A DNA stretch of 64,000 nucleotides from the NCBI GenBank assembly GCA_964647485.1, contig CAZYHV010000019.1:1-64000 (forward strand), in the 5' to 3' direction. The notes below the pieces were generated by a model. It was not told the origin of the DNA. It did no database searches and saw nothing but the letters and a program-made list of their open reading frames with translations. The translations under genes and the position numbers were made by a program. Shown here piece by piece: positions 30,367-39,331 of this stretch (positions are counted from its first letter, which is position 1; every line of letters begins with the position of its first letter). Source of the stretch: FW021-bin31 sp964647485. Lineage in GTDB: Bacteria; Bacteroidota; Bacteroidia; Chitinophagales; Chitinophagaceae.

Positions 30367-30384
30367 GGTAAAAGGCTTAAAATG

Positions 30385-30750
30385 CTAATCTTTCTTTTTC
30401 TCGTCTTCTATCTTTTTAAAGATTTTTTCCATTTTGAAAACATAATCTAAGGTATCATCCAAATAAAAAGCCAAAACCGGAATTCTTCGCAATTGATGAC
30501 GTAAATTATTTCCAAGCTCCCGTTTTACAGCTCCATGTTTTTCTTTGATAAATTCTAATATTGCCTCTTCATCATCACCTTTAAAGATACTAATATAAAT
30601 TCTTGCTTCCAGCAAGTCGGGAGTCATCCGAACATGGGAAATAGAAATGAGAGCACCATTTACCATATTTAAGCCAAGGTGTTGAAAAACATTCCCCAAT
30701 TCCTGCTGTATTAAGTTTCCTACCTGTTTTTGTCTTTTCCCCTCTTTCAT
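30385..30750 (-). CDS. rbfA: Ribosome-binding factor A
   Basis: A 121-residue protein with the RbfA KH-like fold: GNLIQQELGNVFQHLG, ISISHVRMTPDLLEARIYISIF and ELGNNLRHQLRRIPVLAFYLDDTLDYV, which is the family's conserved block (LRxxLRxR..P.L.F..D). RbfA helps 30S maturation and cold adaptation. It lies divergent from the ABC exporter gene at 30836 and in tandem with the LolC/E-like gene. Length matches the family. Confidence 0.9.
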   Translation of the reverse strand: MKEGKRQKQVGNLIQQELGNVFQHLGLNMVNGALISISHVRMTPDLLEARIYISIFKGDDEEAILEFIKEKHGAVKRELGNNLRHQLRRIPVLAFYLDDTLDYVFKMEKIFKKIEDEKKKD

Positions 30751-30835
30751 AAATAATTTGTATTGACTGAATAAGTCGTAAATTTACACATTTTATTCAG
30801 ATGCGTCAACAAAAAGCACTTTTGGATTCATAATT

Positions 30836-32656
30836 ATGAAGAGTTTATATCCCGTACTTAAATACCTAAAACGACATACCAAAGCCATTATAGCCTATTT
30901 TATTTTCAATCTTTTATCGGTTATTTTTTCTTTGGTTTCTCTTACAATGCTCATCCCCTTTTTGTCTCTCATCTTTGGAAAAATGGATCTTGTGCGCATT
31001 AAACCGACTTTTAGCTTCTCCACAGATGCCATCATCGGTAATTTCAATTATTATCTATCGCAGATTATTCTCCATGAAGGTCGGGTTTCAGCTTTGGGAT
31101 TCATCTGTGTTATGGTCATTGCCGCTATTTTCTTTAAAAATATTTTTCTATATCTAAGTAAATGGATCAATGCACCAATTCGTAATGCCGTCATCAATGA
31201 TATGCGTTCCGATTTGTACTCAAAAGTATTACGGCTTCCTATCGGTTTTTTTTCAGAAGAGAAAAAAGGAGACATTTTGAGCAAGATGACCAACGATCTA
31301 CAAGAAGTAGAAGCTTCCATTATCAGTGTTTTGGATTCTGCTATTCGTCAGCCGATTACCATTATAGTCTTCCTTTTAGCGATGATCAAAATCAGTCCCA
31401 AACTGACCTTATTTCTGCTTATTTTCCTACCCATTACGGGATTTGTTATTGGCAGAGTAAGCAAATCTTTGAAGAAAAAATCCAAAGCCGGACAAGAAAA
31501 ATTAGGAGAAATTCTTTCTATTATGGAAGAAACACTGGCAGGTATGCGCATCGTGAAAGCCTTTAATGCGGAAGAACAACGCAAAGAACGTTTCTTAGGA
31601 GAAAATGACACCCTTTTTAATATTAAAAACTCTATTTACAGAAGACGAGATTTAGCTTCTCCCATGTCAGAGTTTCTCAGTATTATTGTCTTGTGTATTG
31701 TACTTTATTTTGGAGGAAGAATGGCCTTAAGTACCCCTCCTATTGTCAGTGCAGAAAACTTCATCGCTTATATTGCTATTTTCTCACAAATTATTTCTCC
31801 TTTAAAGACTTTTTCTACAGCAGCCTATAACATTCAAAAAGGAGGAGCCAGTGCAGACAGGATACAAGATACGCTCAATGTCAAAGAATCCATTACAGAA
31901 AAGCCTGATGCACAATCTATCTCTGATTTCGAAACATCAATTGAATTTTCTAATGTAGGATTCGCCTACCACCGGAAAACGATACTTGAAGACATCCAAA
32001 TAAAGATTAAAAAAGGACAAAGTACTGCTATTGTAGGAGCCTCTGGTGCAGGTAAATCAACGCTTGCCGATTTGCTACCGCGTTTTCATGACGTGAAAAG
32101 CGGAGCCATCGAAATCGATCATGTCAACATAAAGGATTATAAAATAAAAGATCTTCGCGGACTCATGGGTATCGTTACCCAAGAACCCATATTGTTTAAC
32201 GACACCATTTTCAATAACATTGCTTTAGGAAGCCCCAATGCCACAAAAGAAGAAGTTGTTATGGCAGCCAAAGTTGCCAGTGCCCATCAATTTATCATGC
32301 AAAAAGACAACGGATATGAAACCAATATCGGGGATCGCGGAAGTCTTCTGAGTGGAGGTGAAAGACAAAGACTGACGATTGCCCGGGCCGTATTAAAAAA
32401 TCCTCCTATTCTTATCCTGGATGAAGCGACCTCATCTCTGGATACGGAAAGTGAACGCTTTGTACAGGAAGCCATTAACAAACTCATGAAAAACAGAACA
32501 ACAGTGGTCATTGCTCATCGACTTTCCACCATTCAGAACGCTGATGAGATTATTGTACTCAATCAGGGAAAAATAGTAGAACGCGGTAAACATAAAACCC
32601 TTATCGATAAAGGTGGATATTACTACCGATTAGTAAAAATGCAACAATTCGAATAA
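30836..32656 (+). CDS. MsbA-like ABC exporter (half-transporter)
   Basis: A 606-residue permease-ATPase fusion. Six transmembrane helices (residues about 15-330) include a SPKLTLFLLIFLPITGF span and the family's coupling-helix signature AQSISDF region; the C-terminal ATPase has Walker A GASGAGKST, Q-loop, signature LLSGGERQR, Walker B ILILDEATSSLD and H-loop IAHRLST. MsbA-like proteins export lipid A or other lipids or drugs as homodimers. No accessory genes besides coaA follow, so substrate is inferred only from size and family. Confidence 0.88.
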   Translation: MKSLYPVLKYLKRHTKAIIAYFIFNLLSVIFSLVSLTMLIPFLSLIFGKMDLVRIKPTFSFSTDAIIGNFNYYLSQIILHEGRVSALGFICVMVIAAIFFKNIFLYLSKWINAPIRNAVINDMRSDLYSKVLRLPIGFFSEEKKGDILSKMTNDLQEVEASIISVLDSAIRQPITIIVFLLAMIKISPKLTLFLLIFLPITGFVIGRVSKSLKKKSKAGQEKLGEILSIMEETLAGMRIVKAFNAEEQRKERFLGENDTLFNIKNSIYRRRDLASPMSEFLSIIVLCIVLYFGGRMALSTPPIVSAENFIAYIAIFSQIISPLKTFSTAAYNIQKGGASADRIQDTLNVKESITEKPDAQSISDFETSIEFSNVGFAYHRKTILEDIQIKIKKGQSTAIVGASGAGKSTLADLLPRFHDVKSGAIEIDHVNIKDYKIKDLRGLMGIVTQEPILFNDTIFNNIALGSPNATKEEVVMAAKVASAHQFIMQKDNGYETNIGDRGSLLSGGERQRLTIARAVLKNPPILILDEATSSLDTESERFVQEAINKLMKNRTTVVIAHRLSTIQNADEIIVLNQGKIVERGKHKTLIDKGGYYYRLVKMQQFE

Positions 32657-32687
32657 CCTCTCAAAAACCCGGGAAAAATTTTCCAAT

Positions 32688-33635
32688 ATGCCCAAACAAC
32701 AAAAACCATTTTCTCCTTACCTGACTTTTGATCGTGAAGAATGGTCTCATCTAAAGGATAACGAGATCATTCATTTACTTGAAAAGGATATTCAAAGATT
32801 AAAAGCATTAAACGAACCCTTAACACAAGAGGAGGTTCAACAAATTTATCTTCCTTTATCCAGATTATTAAGTTTTTATGTTCAAGCCAGTAGTGAATTA
32901 TATAAAGCAACCGATAAGTTTTTGCATACCCACAGTAAGAAAGTCCCTTTTATTATTGGGATTGCCGGAAGTGTTGCCGTCGGGAAAAGTACAACCGCAC
33001 GAGTATTACAACACCTTTTAAGCCTCTGGTCAAAGAATCCCAATGTGGAACTAGTCACAACAGATGGCTTTCTTTATCCTAATAAAATATTAAAAGAAAA
33101 AGGGTTAATGAAAAGAAAAGGTTTCCCGGAAAGCTATGATACACGAAGGCTGATTCAATTCCTTGCCAATATCAAATCGGGGGCTCCGGAGGTTCCTGCA
33201 CCGGTTTATTCTCATCTCTATTACGATGTGCAAGAGCATGAAACCCGATGGGTAAGACAACCCGATATCGTCATTTTAGAAGGAATTAATGTATTGCAAG
33301 GCGGAAATGGAACAGAAAAAATTAACGACACCTTTGTTTCTGACTTTTTCGATTTTTCAATCTATGTAGATGCACAACCCGAACATATCAAACGCTGGTA
33401 TGTGGAACGCTTTAAGAAATTGCAAGAAACCGCCTTTAAAGATCCACATTCCTATTTCAAAAGGTATGCTCATCTCTCAGAGAAGGAAAGTCGTGCTACA
33501 GCTACCCACATTTGGGAGGAAATCAACCAACCCAATCTTGAAGAAAATATCTTAACTACCCGAAATCGAGCCAACCTTATTCTTAGAAAAGGAGTCGATC
33601 ACTTTGTGGAAGAAGTATTACTGAGAAAATTATAA
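32688..33635 (+). CDS. coaA: Pantothenate kinase, type I
   Basis: A 315-residue CoaA-type enzyme that phosphorylates pantothenate, the first step of coenzyme A synthesis. P-loop IAGSVAVGKSTTARVL is visible near residue 90; other conserved blocks are ELVTTDGFLYPNKIL, RKGFPESYDTRRLIQFL, APVYSHLYYDV and VILEGINVLQ. Ends FVEEVLLRKL. Length and blocks are those of bacterial CoaA, unlike CoaX. It follows the ABC exporter by 31 bases on the same strand. Confidence 0.9.
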   Translation: MPKQQKPFSPYLTFDREEWSHLKDNEIIHLLEKDIQRLKALNEPLTQEEVQQIYLPLSRLLSFYVQASSELYKATDKFLHTHSKKVPFIIGIAGSVAVGKSTTARVLQHLLSLWSKNPNVELVTTDGFLYPNKILKEKGLMKRKGFPESYDTRRLIQFLANIKSGAPEVPAPVYSHLYYDVQEHETRWVRQPDIVILEGINVLQGGNGTEKINDTFVSDFFDFSIYVDAQPEHIKRWYVERFKKLQETAFKDPHSYFKRYAHLSEKESRATATHIWEEINQPNLEENILTTRNRANLILRKGVDHFVEEVLLRKL

Positions 33636-33649
33636 AAAGATTCAAAATT

Positions 33650-33920
33650 CTATGTCTTTCGATAGATACCACATATAAAAATACCAGACACGAAGGGGTG
33701 TATTACGCCTTGCCCGCTGCTGCTCTGAAAGAAGGGAAGAGGCAAAACTTTCGGGCATTTCTTTCCGCATCATTAACCTGTGATTTTCAGCTTATTTCCC
33801 CTTTTTTAATGTTATTCTTCTGTTAAAGCAAAGATTTTTTATGTAAAATATTCAACTTGGAATAATCCTTGCTCCTTCCTTAATAAATCTTATTAGTTAA
33901 TCAAAAAAATTTTTTAGTTA
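33650..33920 (+). other. Intergenic region with nested inverted repeats
   Basis: The gap between coaA and the small exported protein contains TGCCCG at 33711-33716 and CGGGCA at 33752-33757, a 6-bp outer stem enclosing a purine-rich segment that can pair imperfectly. It may be a small structured RNA or a terminator of the coaA unit. No gene was seen. No conserved RNA family recognised. Confidence 0.25.
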
Positions 33921-34201
33921 TGAAAAGGATGATTTCAATGGCTGTAGCAGGTTTATTTGTGGCTACCGTCAGTTTCGCAGGAGTAGGAGTTCAAAATCCA
34001 AACAATGAAAATGGGGCCATGGTTAAAGACACCCTTCCTCCAACTCAACAATCTCAAATGGACACCACTAAAAAGAAGACCTTAGAAAAGGCTAATGATC
34101 AACAAAACCCAACTTTCAAGGCAGATACTTCTAAAAAGGAGAGTACAAAACCTCAAATGAAGAAACAAGATACCAAGGAAGAGGGTGACATGTGGAAATA
34201 A
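33920..34201 (+). CDS. Small exported Lys/Thr-rich protein
   Basis: A 93-residue protein with a signal peptide (MKRMISMAVAGLFVATVSFA), then a low-complexity body rich in Lys, Thr, Gln and Asp (NNENGAMVKDTLPPTQQSQM). It ends in EEGDMWK. The body resembles natively unfolded envelope proteins of Bacteroidota. It is followed by a strong hairpin terminator, so it is transcribed alone. No function assigned. Confidence 0.6.
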   Translation: MKRMISMAVAGLFVATVSFAGVGVQNPNNENGAMVKDTLPPTQQSQMDTTKKKTLEKANDQQNPTFKADTSKKESTKPQMKKQDTKEEGDMWK

Positions 34202-34226
34202 TCAATAATCAATAGAAATAAATTGA

Positions 34227-34266
34227 AAAGAGGCTGTTTTGTCCTATTAAATGTAACAGCCTCTTT
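34227..34266 (+). terminator. Terminator after the small exported protein
   Basis: AAAGAGGCTGTT (34227-34238) pairs perfectly with AACAGCCTCTTT (34255-34266) around a 16-base loop, followed by an AT-rich tail. Confidence 0.6.
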
Positions 34267-34356
34267 ATAAATCTATATTAGATAATCAATTACAAAGATA
34301 CAACAAATCATCCAATTTTACTATACTCTATCTCATGTCATTTACATGACCAACAA

Positions 34357-34387
34357 GTAGCCACCGGGGATATTTCCCGATGGCTAC
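34357..34387. repeat. Imperfect GC-rich hairpin
   Basis: GTAGCCA pairs with TGGCTAC (7 bp), one mismatch, then CGGG with CCCG, 7-base loop. Just outside the MITE-like element; a possible terminator or transposon trace. A second small dyad, TCATGT/ACATGA at 34333-34349, lies beside it. Confidence 0.4.
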
Positions 34388-34396
34388 CGGAGACAA

Positions 34397-34674
34397 TTTA
34401 ACCCGCAATATTCACCATTTTTTTGAAACAACTCTAAAAATCGTTTAAAATCAATAGCTTGGCAAACTTTTTCATGTTTTGATCGTTCCCCAAATTTGAG
34501 GAATAGTTTGAAATTATCTTTTTGCATCTATATTTCGGCTTAGCTCAATAACCACTGCGTTACAAACTCCTTGCAGTAGGCTACTACTGCGGTGGAGTTC
34601 GATGCATTTCGATGGTACTCAATGTACCACCTTGTAGCTACAAAAAGCTAATCCCATGAATAATGCGGGCTAAA
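34397..34674. mobile_element. MITE-like element with imperfect terminal inverted repeats
   Basis: The left end TTTAACCCGCAATATTCA (34397) matches the reverse complement of the right end (TTTAGCCCGCATTATTCA, 34674 leftwards) in 16 of 18 positions. Between them lie further dyads: AACTCC..GGAGTT enclosing GCAGTAG-GCTA-CTACTGC around 34566-34600, GGTAC-N5-GTACC, and TTGTAGCTACAA near 34633-34644. No reading frame of note is inside. No target-site duplication is evident. Could be a decayed insertion element or a non-autonomous repeat. Confidence 0.5.
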
Positions 34675-34711
34675 ATAGTATTTATAAATAGTTCCCTCCT
34701 ATAATGCGTTC

Positions 34712-36001
34712 TCAAGATGCAGCGTCTACCAGCCAATAATTCTTTTTTCCTTTTTGCAACAGCAAGTAGCGGTTATGAATTAAATTAGAAGGTTTCACCA
34801 AATCATCAATCCCCTCAACCTTTTCTTTATTTATACTTATGCTATTCCCCTGTACAGCTTTCCTGGCTTGTCCTTTAGAAGGTAAAATACTCGAATCGGC
34901 CAAAAAGGTAACGATATCAGGTTCTTTTTTCAATGCAGAATAAGGATAGCTTACTTTAGGAACTCCTCTTAGTACTTTTAAGAGATCTTCTTCATTCAGC
35001 TCTTTTAACACTTCAGTCGTCCCTTTTTGAAAAAGAACTTGTGTCGTCTTAATTGCCAATTCATATTCTTCTCTTCCATGAACAAAAACGGTAACTTCTT
35101 CCGCCAGTTTTTTTTGTAACAATCGAAGATGAGGTGCTTCCTGATGCCTAGCTACTAAAGAAGAAATTTCCTCTTTAGGTAAAAAAGTAAAAGTCTTTAT
35201 GTAACGCTCTGCATCAGCATCCGCCGTATTCAACCAAAATTGATAAAATTGATACGGAGAGGTCTTCTCCGGGTCTAACCATATATTTCCCCCTTCTGTT
35301 TTTCCAAATTTACCTCCATCTGCCTTGGTCATTAAAGGGCAGGTAAAAGCAAAGGCTGTCCCCCCATTTTTTCGTCGTATAAACTCTGTACCGGTAACAA
35401 TATTCCCCCATTGATCCGAACCGCCCATCTGCAATTTGCAGTTATTATTCATATACAAATGATAAAAATCATAGCCTTGAATGAGCTGATAGGTAAACTC
35501 AGTAAAAGACATGCCGACTTCACTCTCTAACCTTTTTTTTACAGAATCCTTAGCCATCATATAATTTACGGTGATGTGTTTCCCCTGATCTCTGATAAAA
35601 TCCAGAAAAGAATAATTTTTAAACCAATCAAAGTTGTTGACAACGAGCGCATGATTCTGCAGATTTTCATCGAAAGCCAAAAACTTCTCTAATTGTTTTT
35701 GAACCCCTCTAAGATTTTTTTGCAATATTTCTTCATCTAACAACACCCTTTCTTTCGATTTCCCCGTAGGATCGCCCACCATTCCGGTAGCACCACCAAC
35801 AAGAGCAATAGGCTGATGCCCTGCTTTCTGAAGATGTACTAACAAAAGGATAGGGACCAAGCTACCAATATGTAGTGAATCAGCAGTAGGATCAAAACCA
35901 ACATAGCCGGTAGTCATTTCTTTATTAAGTTGCTCTTCTGTACCGGGCATTAAATCCTGTATCATTCCTCTCCACTTCAATTCTTCTATGAGTGTGTTCA
36001 T
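34712..36001 (-). CDS. tyrS: Tyrosyl-tRNA synthetase
   Basis: A 429-residue class I aminoacyl-tRNA synthetase that charges tRNA-Tyr. HIGH-type motif: DPTADSLHIGSLVP; the KMSKS counterpart is KFGKTEGGNIWLD (KFGKT). Also GATGMVGDPTGKSKER, MGGSDQWGNI (tyrosine site), and a C-terminal S4 domain (SSILPSKGQARKAVQGNSISINKEK). The start is set at the ATG at 36001, MNTLIEELKWRGM; the upstream frame begins with a TTG codon, and a -7-like TAATTTTG (36027-36020) lies between, which makes the upstream start unlikely. Confidence 0.92.
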   Translation of the reverse strand: MNTLIEELKWRGMIQDLMPGTEEQLNKEMTTGYVGFDPTADSLHIGSLVPILLLVHLQKAGHQPIALVGGATGMVGDPTGKSKERVLLDEEILQKNLRGVQKQLEKFLAFDENLQNHALVVNNFDWFKNYSFLDFIRDQGKHITVNYMMAKDSVKKRLESEVGMSFTEFTYQLIQGYDFYHLYMNNNCKLQMGGSDQWGNIVTGTEFIRRKNGGTAFAFTCPLMTKADGGKFGKTEGGNIWLDPEKTSPYQFYQFWLNTADADAERYIKTFTFLPKEEISSLVARHQEAPHLRLLQKKLAEEVTVFVHGREEYELAIKTTQVLFQKGTTEVLKELNEEDLLKVLRGVPKVSYPYSALKKEPDIVTFLADSSILPSKGQARKAVQGNSISINKEKVEGIDDLVKPSNLIHNRYLLLQKGKKNYWLVDAAS

Positions 36002-36019
36002 TTGCTTGTATTTTTTTTG

Positions 36020-36027
36020 CAAAATTA
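36020..36027 (-). promoter_or_regulatory. Candidate tyrS promoter (-7 box)
   Basis: TAATTTTG on the minus strand matches TAnnTTTG and lies 19 bases upstream of the chosen ATG. No clear -33 box. It helps exclude the more distal TTG start of tyrS. Confidence 0.4.
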
Positions 36028-36090
36028 CAATAATTGTACTTCATCTCAGTCATCAAGAGACAAACTGTTGGAGTGGAAATTCAGATAATT

Positions 36091-36687
36091 TTAAAATAAA
36101 CTTTGTAATTCTTCTCTTCTCAAAACATACTTTCCAATTAAATCAAACTCAATATTTACCTTTTCTTTCTCTTCTAAATATTTCATCGTAGTATGTTCAA
36201 GGGTATAAGGAATTACCGCTACTGAAAAGCGATCCCTTCTAACATGAAAGACAGTCAAGCTGATTCCATTTACTGTTACTGATCCTTTTTCAATAATCAA
36301 TGCGGCAAATCTTTCAGGGAAATTAAAAGAAAATAAAGTACTTCCTCCTTGTTCAGAACGTTCGATACAAACACCGGTTGTATCCACATGACCTTGTACC
36401 AGATGACCATCCAGTCTATCGTTCAACAACATTGCTCTTTCGAGGTTCATGGTCTCTCCAAGCTTTAGACTTCCTAAATTTGTTTTAGAAAGGGTCTCAG
36501 CTACCGCTTCCACCTGGTGGGACTGATCTTTCGTTTCCACAACAGTGAGGCAAGCTCCATTATGAGATACACTCTGATCTATTTTCAAAAACTCACTCAA
36601 TTCGGATTTTACTGTAAATAAGATATTTCCTTCTTTTTTATAAATATGAGTGATCTCTCCTATTGACTCTATAATACCTGTGAACAT
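36091..36687 (-). CDS. ribE: Riboflavin synthase, alpha subunit
   Basis: A 198-residue protein made of two lumazine-binding repeats. Motif MFTGIIESIGEITH at the start, NGACLTVVE, then GHLVQGHVDTTGVCIERSE and the second repeat KGSVTVNGISLTVFHV, which is the family's SVAVNGVCLTV counterpart. It dismutates two 6,7-dimethyl-8-ribityllumazine molecules to riboflavin. It lies 89 bases upstream of tyrS, same strand. Length is normal. Confidence 0.92.
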   Translation of the reverse strand: MFTGIIESIGEITHIYKKEGNILFTVKSELSEFLKIDQSVSHNGACLTVVETKDQSHQVEAVAETLSKTNLGSLKLGETMNLERAMLLNDRLDGHLVQGHVDTTGVCIERSEQGGSTLFSFNFPERFAALIIEKGSVTVNGISLTVFHVRRDRFSVAVIPYTLEHTTMKYLEEKEKVNIEFDLIGKYVLRREELQSLF

Positions 36688-36764
36688 AAATACATCATTG
36701 ATTCTACTTCAACTGGATTCTAACATCATACAAAGACTATTGTTTGAAGAAAAGGCTTTTTAAA

Positions 36765-37460
36765 CTAACGTTCAACTCCATCTAATTTTTCTTTCTCTAT
36801 CATTAATAAGGACAAGTCATGGACACACTTCTTAATATCTACCGAATCCAATGCATTGTAATATCCTCTTACGTGTTGGAATCTATCCAGTAAAACCAGG
36901 GTTGGAGAAGAAAGTTTATGATCCTTTCCATGAGGTTTCAGTGTCAAGTTAAAATCTTTATGTGCCATACTCTTCACCGAATCTAAAGAGCCTCTAAGAA
37001 ACCACCAGACACTATGATTAACATCGTGTTCAAAAGCATAATTTAAAAGCGCAGGAATGGAATCTTCCTTCGGATCCGTCGTAATGGAGAGCACATGTAG
37101 TCCCGTATCACTTTTAGCAAACGAATTTAATAATTTTTGTAATACTTTGCCAACAGGTTGGGAAATACTGTCATCATTGGTCTGGAAAAAATTAACCAAC
37201 ACTATGGAATTATCAATGTCTTTCAGACGAATAGTGTCTCCCAATTGATTTTCCATTGTGAAGGGACGCATCCGATGATACACCGTATCCGTAGAAATGT
37301 TTCCATCTTCATCAGGAATGTGCAATACTTTTTCTACCATGTAATGTTTCGGCATTTGTAGATTCGTATCACTAAAATATTTAGTAATCAATAATCCTAC
37401 AATAGGAAAGAGGATAATAAACACCAATAATATTCTAATTCTGTTTTTTTTCTTCGACAC
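36765..37460 (-). CDS. SCO-like protein lacking the CxxxC copper site
   Basis: A 231-residue thioredoxin-fold protein with an N-terminal membrane span (IRILLVFIILFPIVGLLITKYF) and the SCO/SenC outline: DTIRLKDIDNSIVLVNFF, LHVLSITTDPKEDSIPALLNYA, DHKLSSPTLVLLDRFQHVRGYYNALD. The CxxxC of active members (as in the paralogue at 52968) is here QTNDDSIS: N95 and I99 instead of cysteines; the conserved His is also displaced. It is the last gene of the cytochrome oxidase cluster, after a hairpin, so it may be a non-copper paralogue used as chaperone or sensor, or decayed. Role inferred. Confidence 0.75.
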   Translation of the reverse strand: MSKKKNRIRILLVFIILFPIVGLLITKYFSDTNLQMPKHYMVEKVLHIPDEDGNISTDTVYHRMRPFTMENQLGDTIRLKDIDNSIVLVNFFQTNDDSISQPVGKVLQKLLNSFAKSDTGLHVLSITTDPKEDSIPALLNYAFEHDVNHSVWWFLRGSLDSVKSMAHKDFNLTLKPHGKDHKLSSPTLVLLDRFQHVRGYYNALDSVDIKKCVHDLSLLMIEKEKLDGVER

Positions 37461-37482
37461 GACAGTACTTATTTATATAACA

Positions 37483-37514
37483 AAGGTTGCCAAAGCAATT
37501 CCTCCGGCAACCTT
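37483..37514 (-). terminator. Hairpin after the cox subunit IV gene
   Basis: AAGGTTGCC (37483-37491) pairs perfectly with GGCAACCTT (37506-37514), 14-base loop. On the minus strand it lies between the stop of subunit IV and the SCO-like gene. The tail is AT-rich, not a clean T run, so it may only attenuate. Confidence 0.5.
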
Positions 37515-37536
37515 CTCATTATGATATGTTTTCTAA

Positions 37537-37956
37537 TTACTTCTCTTGCAGAATGATAGTATTTTCCCAGGGAGCCGGAGTTTTAATCACATGTTCAATA
37601 TTCTCACGGCTTTTAAGCGTCGCACCACCTTCCCAAATCGTAGCGCCAATCCCCCATAAGAGAAAAAATAAAGGGATAAGAATAATCATAACAAGAGATT
37701 TCCTTTCATGACGAAAATGCATAAATTCCGCTACAATATAGAAGGCCTTTACAATCGTCAAAAGTATAAAAATAGTATTTAAAACAGGGCGTGTTAAGAA
37801 GCCCGCTTCAAAATGTAACAAAGCTAAACCTATTTCTAAAAGGGTAACCGCCAGCAAGATCCAGAAAACTTTCATCAATGTTTTCACAATAGGATCCTTT
37901 CCTTTTTTTTCTCCTTCTGACACCTGATCTGTATTTATCGCTTGTGTATTATCCAT
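37537..37956 (-). CDS. Cytochrome c oxidase subunit IV
   Basis: A 139-residue membrane protein with three spans: VFWILLAVTLLEIGLALLHF, VLNTIFILLTIVKAFYIVAEF, MIILIPLFFLLWGIGATIW. It contains the subunit-IV pattern E...L...F (LLEIGLALLHF) and the KAFYIVAEFMHF segment, characteristic of Bacteroidota caa3/aa3 subunit IV. It stabilises the oxidase. It follows the two subunit III genes by about 50 bases. Confidence 0.85.
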   Translation of the reverse strand: MDNTQAINTDQVSEGEKKGKDPIVKTLMKVFWILLAVTLLEIGLALLHFEAGFLTRPVLNTIFILLTIVKAFYIVAEFMHFRHERKSLVMIILIPLFFLLWGIGATIWEGGATLKSRENIEHVIKTPAPWENTIILQEK

Positions 37957-38008
37957 TTCATTTATTTTCTAAAAACGTTAAACAACAAATTTATTCTATT
38001 TTCTTGAA

Positions 38009-38725
38009 TTATAAAAGATAGTAACAGGTAAACACATATACCCAAACTAAGTCAACAAAGTGCCAATACAATCCTACTTTCTCAACCATTTCATAATGTC
38101 CTCTCTTTTCGTACGTACCCTTAATAACATTAATCAGGATAATAATATTCAAGGTCACACCGGAAGTAACATGTAAACCATGAAAACCCGTCACCAAGAA
38201 GAAAAAAGCACCAAAAGCAGGAGGTCCCGGTGTATGATGACCATCGACAATAGGACCAAGCATGTTATGACCAGTAGTAATTCCTTCCCTAATTAAATCA
38301 GTCCACTCAAAGGCCTGACATCCTAAAAACATCAATCCGCCAATAACGGTAAAGATCAACCATTTTGTTACTTCTTTCTTTTGCATCTTCTGACCCGCAT
38401 GAACAGCCAACACCATGGTCACCGAACTCATGATAAGTATGAAGGTCATCAAACTCACCGAAGCCATAGGCATGTTTGGAATACCGAAAAAGCTCGAAAA
38501 TACTTCATTCGGATCCGGCCAATAGGGTAAACTAAAGCGTGTACTCCCGTAAGCATAAAGTAAAGATCCAAAAGTAAAGGTATCAGAAAGTAGGAACACC
38601 CACATCATTAATTTCCCATAACTTATTCTAAAGGGAGATACGCCTCCATTAAAATCCTTTCCCCAGGTCTTCCCCTTTTCGCTCTGAGTATTGTTATTCG
38701 CTGTTGCAGTTACTGAATGACTCAT
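38009..38725 (-). CDS. Cytochrome c oxidase subunit III
   Basis: A 238-residue membrane protein with five to seven hydrophobic spans. Motifs: MMWVFLLSDTFTFGSLLYAYG near the start, FEWTDLIREG, FFLVTGFHGLHVTSGV, and HYEMVEKVGLYWHFVDLVWVYVFTCYYL at the C-terminus, the classic family ending. Subunit III assists oxygen entry and stability of the heme-copper oxidase. It is preceded by another subunit-III-like gene (38747-39322), so the operon codes for two, as in other Bacteroidota clusters. Confidence 0.9.
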   Translation of the reverse strand: MSHSVTATANNNTQSEKGKTWGKDFNGGVSPFRISYGKLMMWVFLLSDTFTFGSLLYAYGSTRFSLPYWPDPNEVFSSFFGIPNMPMASVSLMTFILIMSSVTMVLAVHAGQKMQKKEVTKWLIFTVIGGLMFLGCQAFEWTDLIREGITTGHNMLGPIVDGHHTPGPPAFGAFFFLVTGFHGLHVTSGVTLNIIILINVIKGTYEKRGHYEMVEKVGLYWHFVDLVWVYVFTCYYLL

Positions 38726-38746
38726 ATTTTAAATATAAAAATTAAA

Positions 38747-39322
38747 CTATCTAAAAATTAAGAAAAATATATAAAGATATATCCATAATATATCAACAAA
38801 ATGCCAAAAAATGGCTACGACTTCTACCGGTACGACATCATAGGTTCTTACTTTTCTACGGTATGCCCTAAAAAAAATAAAGAACAAAGCAATTACCCCT
38901 CCAAGAACGTGAAGCATATGTGCCCCAATGATCACATACAAAAATCCCGATGACAAATTCCATGACAAGGTAAATCCTTGATTATACATGGTTTGAAACC
39001 CTACAGTCTGCCCTCCTAAGAATAATAAACCTAAAAGAGCCGTAATCGTAATCAGCGTTTTATAGGATTGCATTTTATGCTGTTTAAATCGTTTAACAGA
39101 CCAATGCATTGTAAAACTACTGATCACAATAACAAGGGTAGAAATCCAAAAAATAGAAGGCATCGCCACCGGTTGCCAACTATCCCGGTCATGCATCACG
39201 ATATAAGCACTGGTAAAAGCAGCAAAAAACATGATAATACCGGCAATAACCAACCACATATTAAACTTATGTGGATGAATTTTATTTCTATTTCCAATAT
39301 GTCCTGCCATCACGTTTGTCAC
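38747..39322 (-). CDS. Heme-copper oxidase subunit III-type protein (short)
   Basis: A 191-residue, five-span protein: HKFNMWLVIAGIIMFFAAFTSAYIV, MPSIFWISTLVIVISSFTM, LGLLFLGGQTVGFQ, SSGFLYVIIGAHMLHVLGG, EVVAIFWHFVDILWIYLYIFF. The last WHFVDILW motif is the subunit-III signature. It is shorter than the 238-residue companion and is the third gene in the ctaB-cox III-cox III order. It is probably the second subunit-III half of the complex. Confidence 0.88.
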   Translation of the reverse strand: MTNVMAGHIGNRNKIHPHKFNMWLVIAGIIMFFAAFTSAYIVMHDRDSWQPVAMPSIFWISTLVIVISSFTMHWSVKRFKQHKMQSYKTLITITALLGLLFLGGQTVGFQTMYNQGFTLSWNLSSGFLYVIIGAHMLHVLGGVIALFFIFFRAYRRKVRTYDVVPVEVVAIFWHFVDILWIYLYIFFLIFR

Positions 39323-39331
39323 ATCAAAAAA

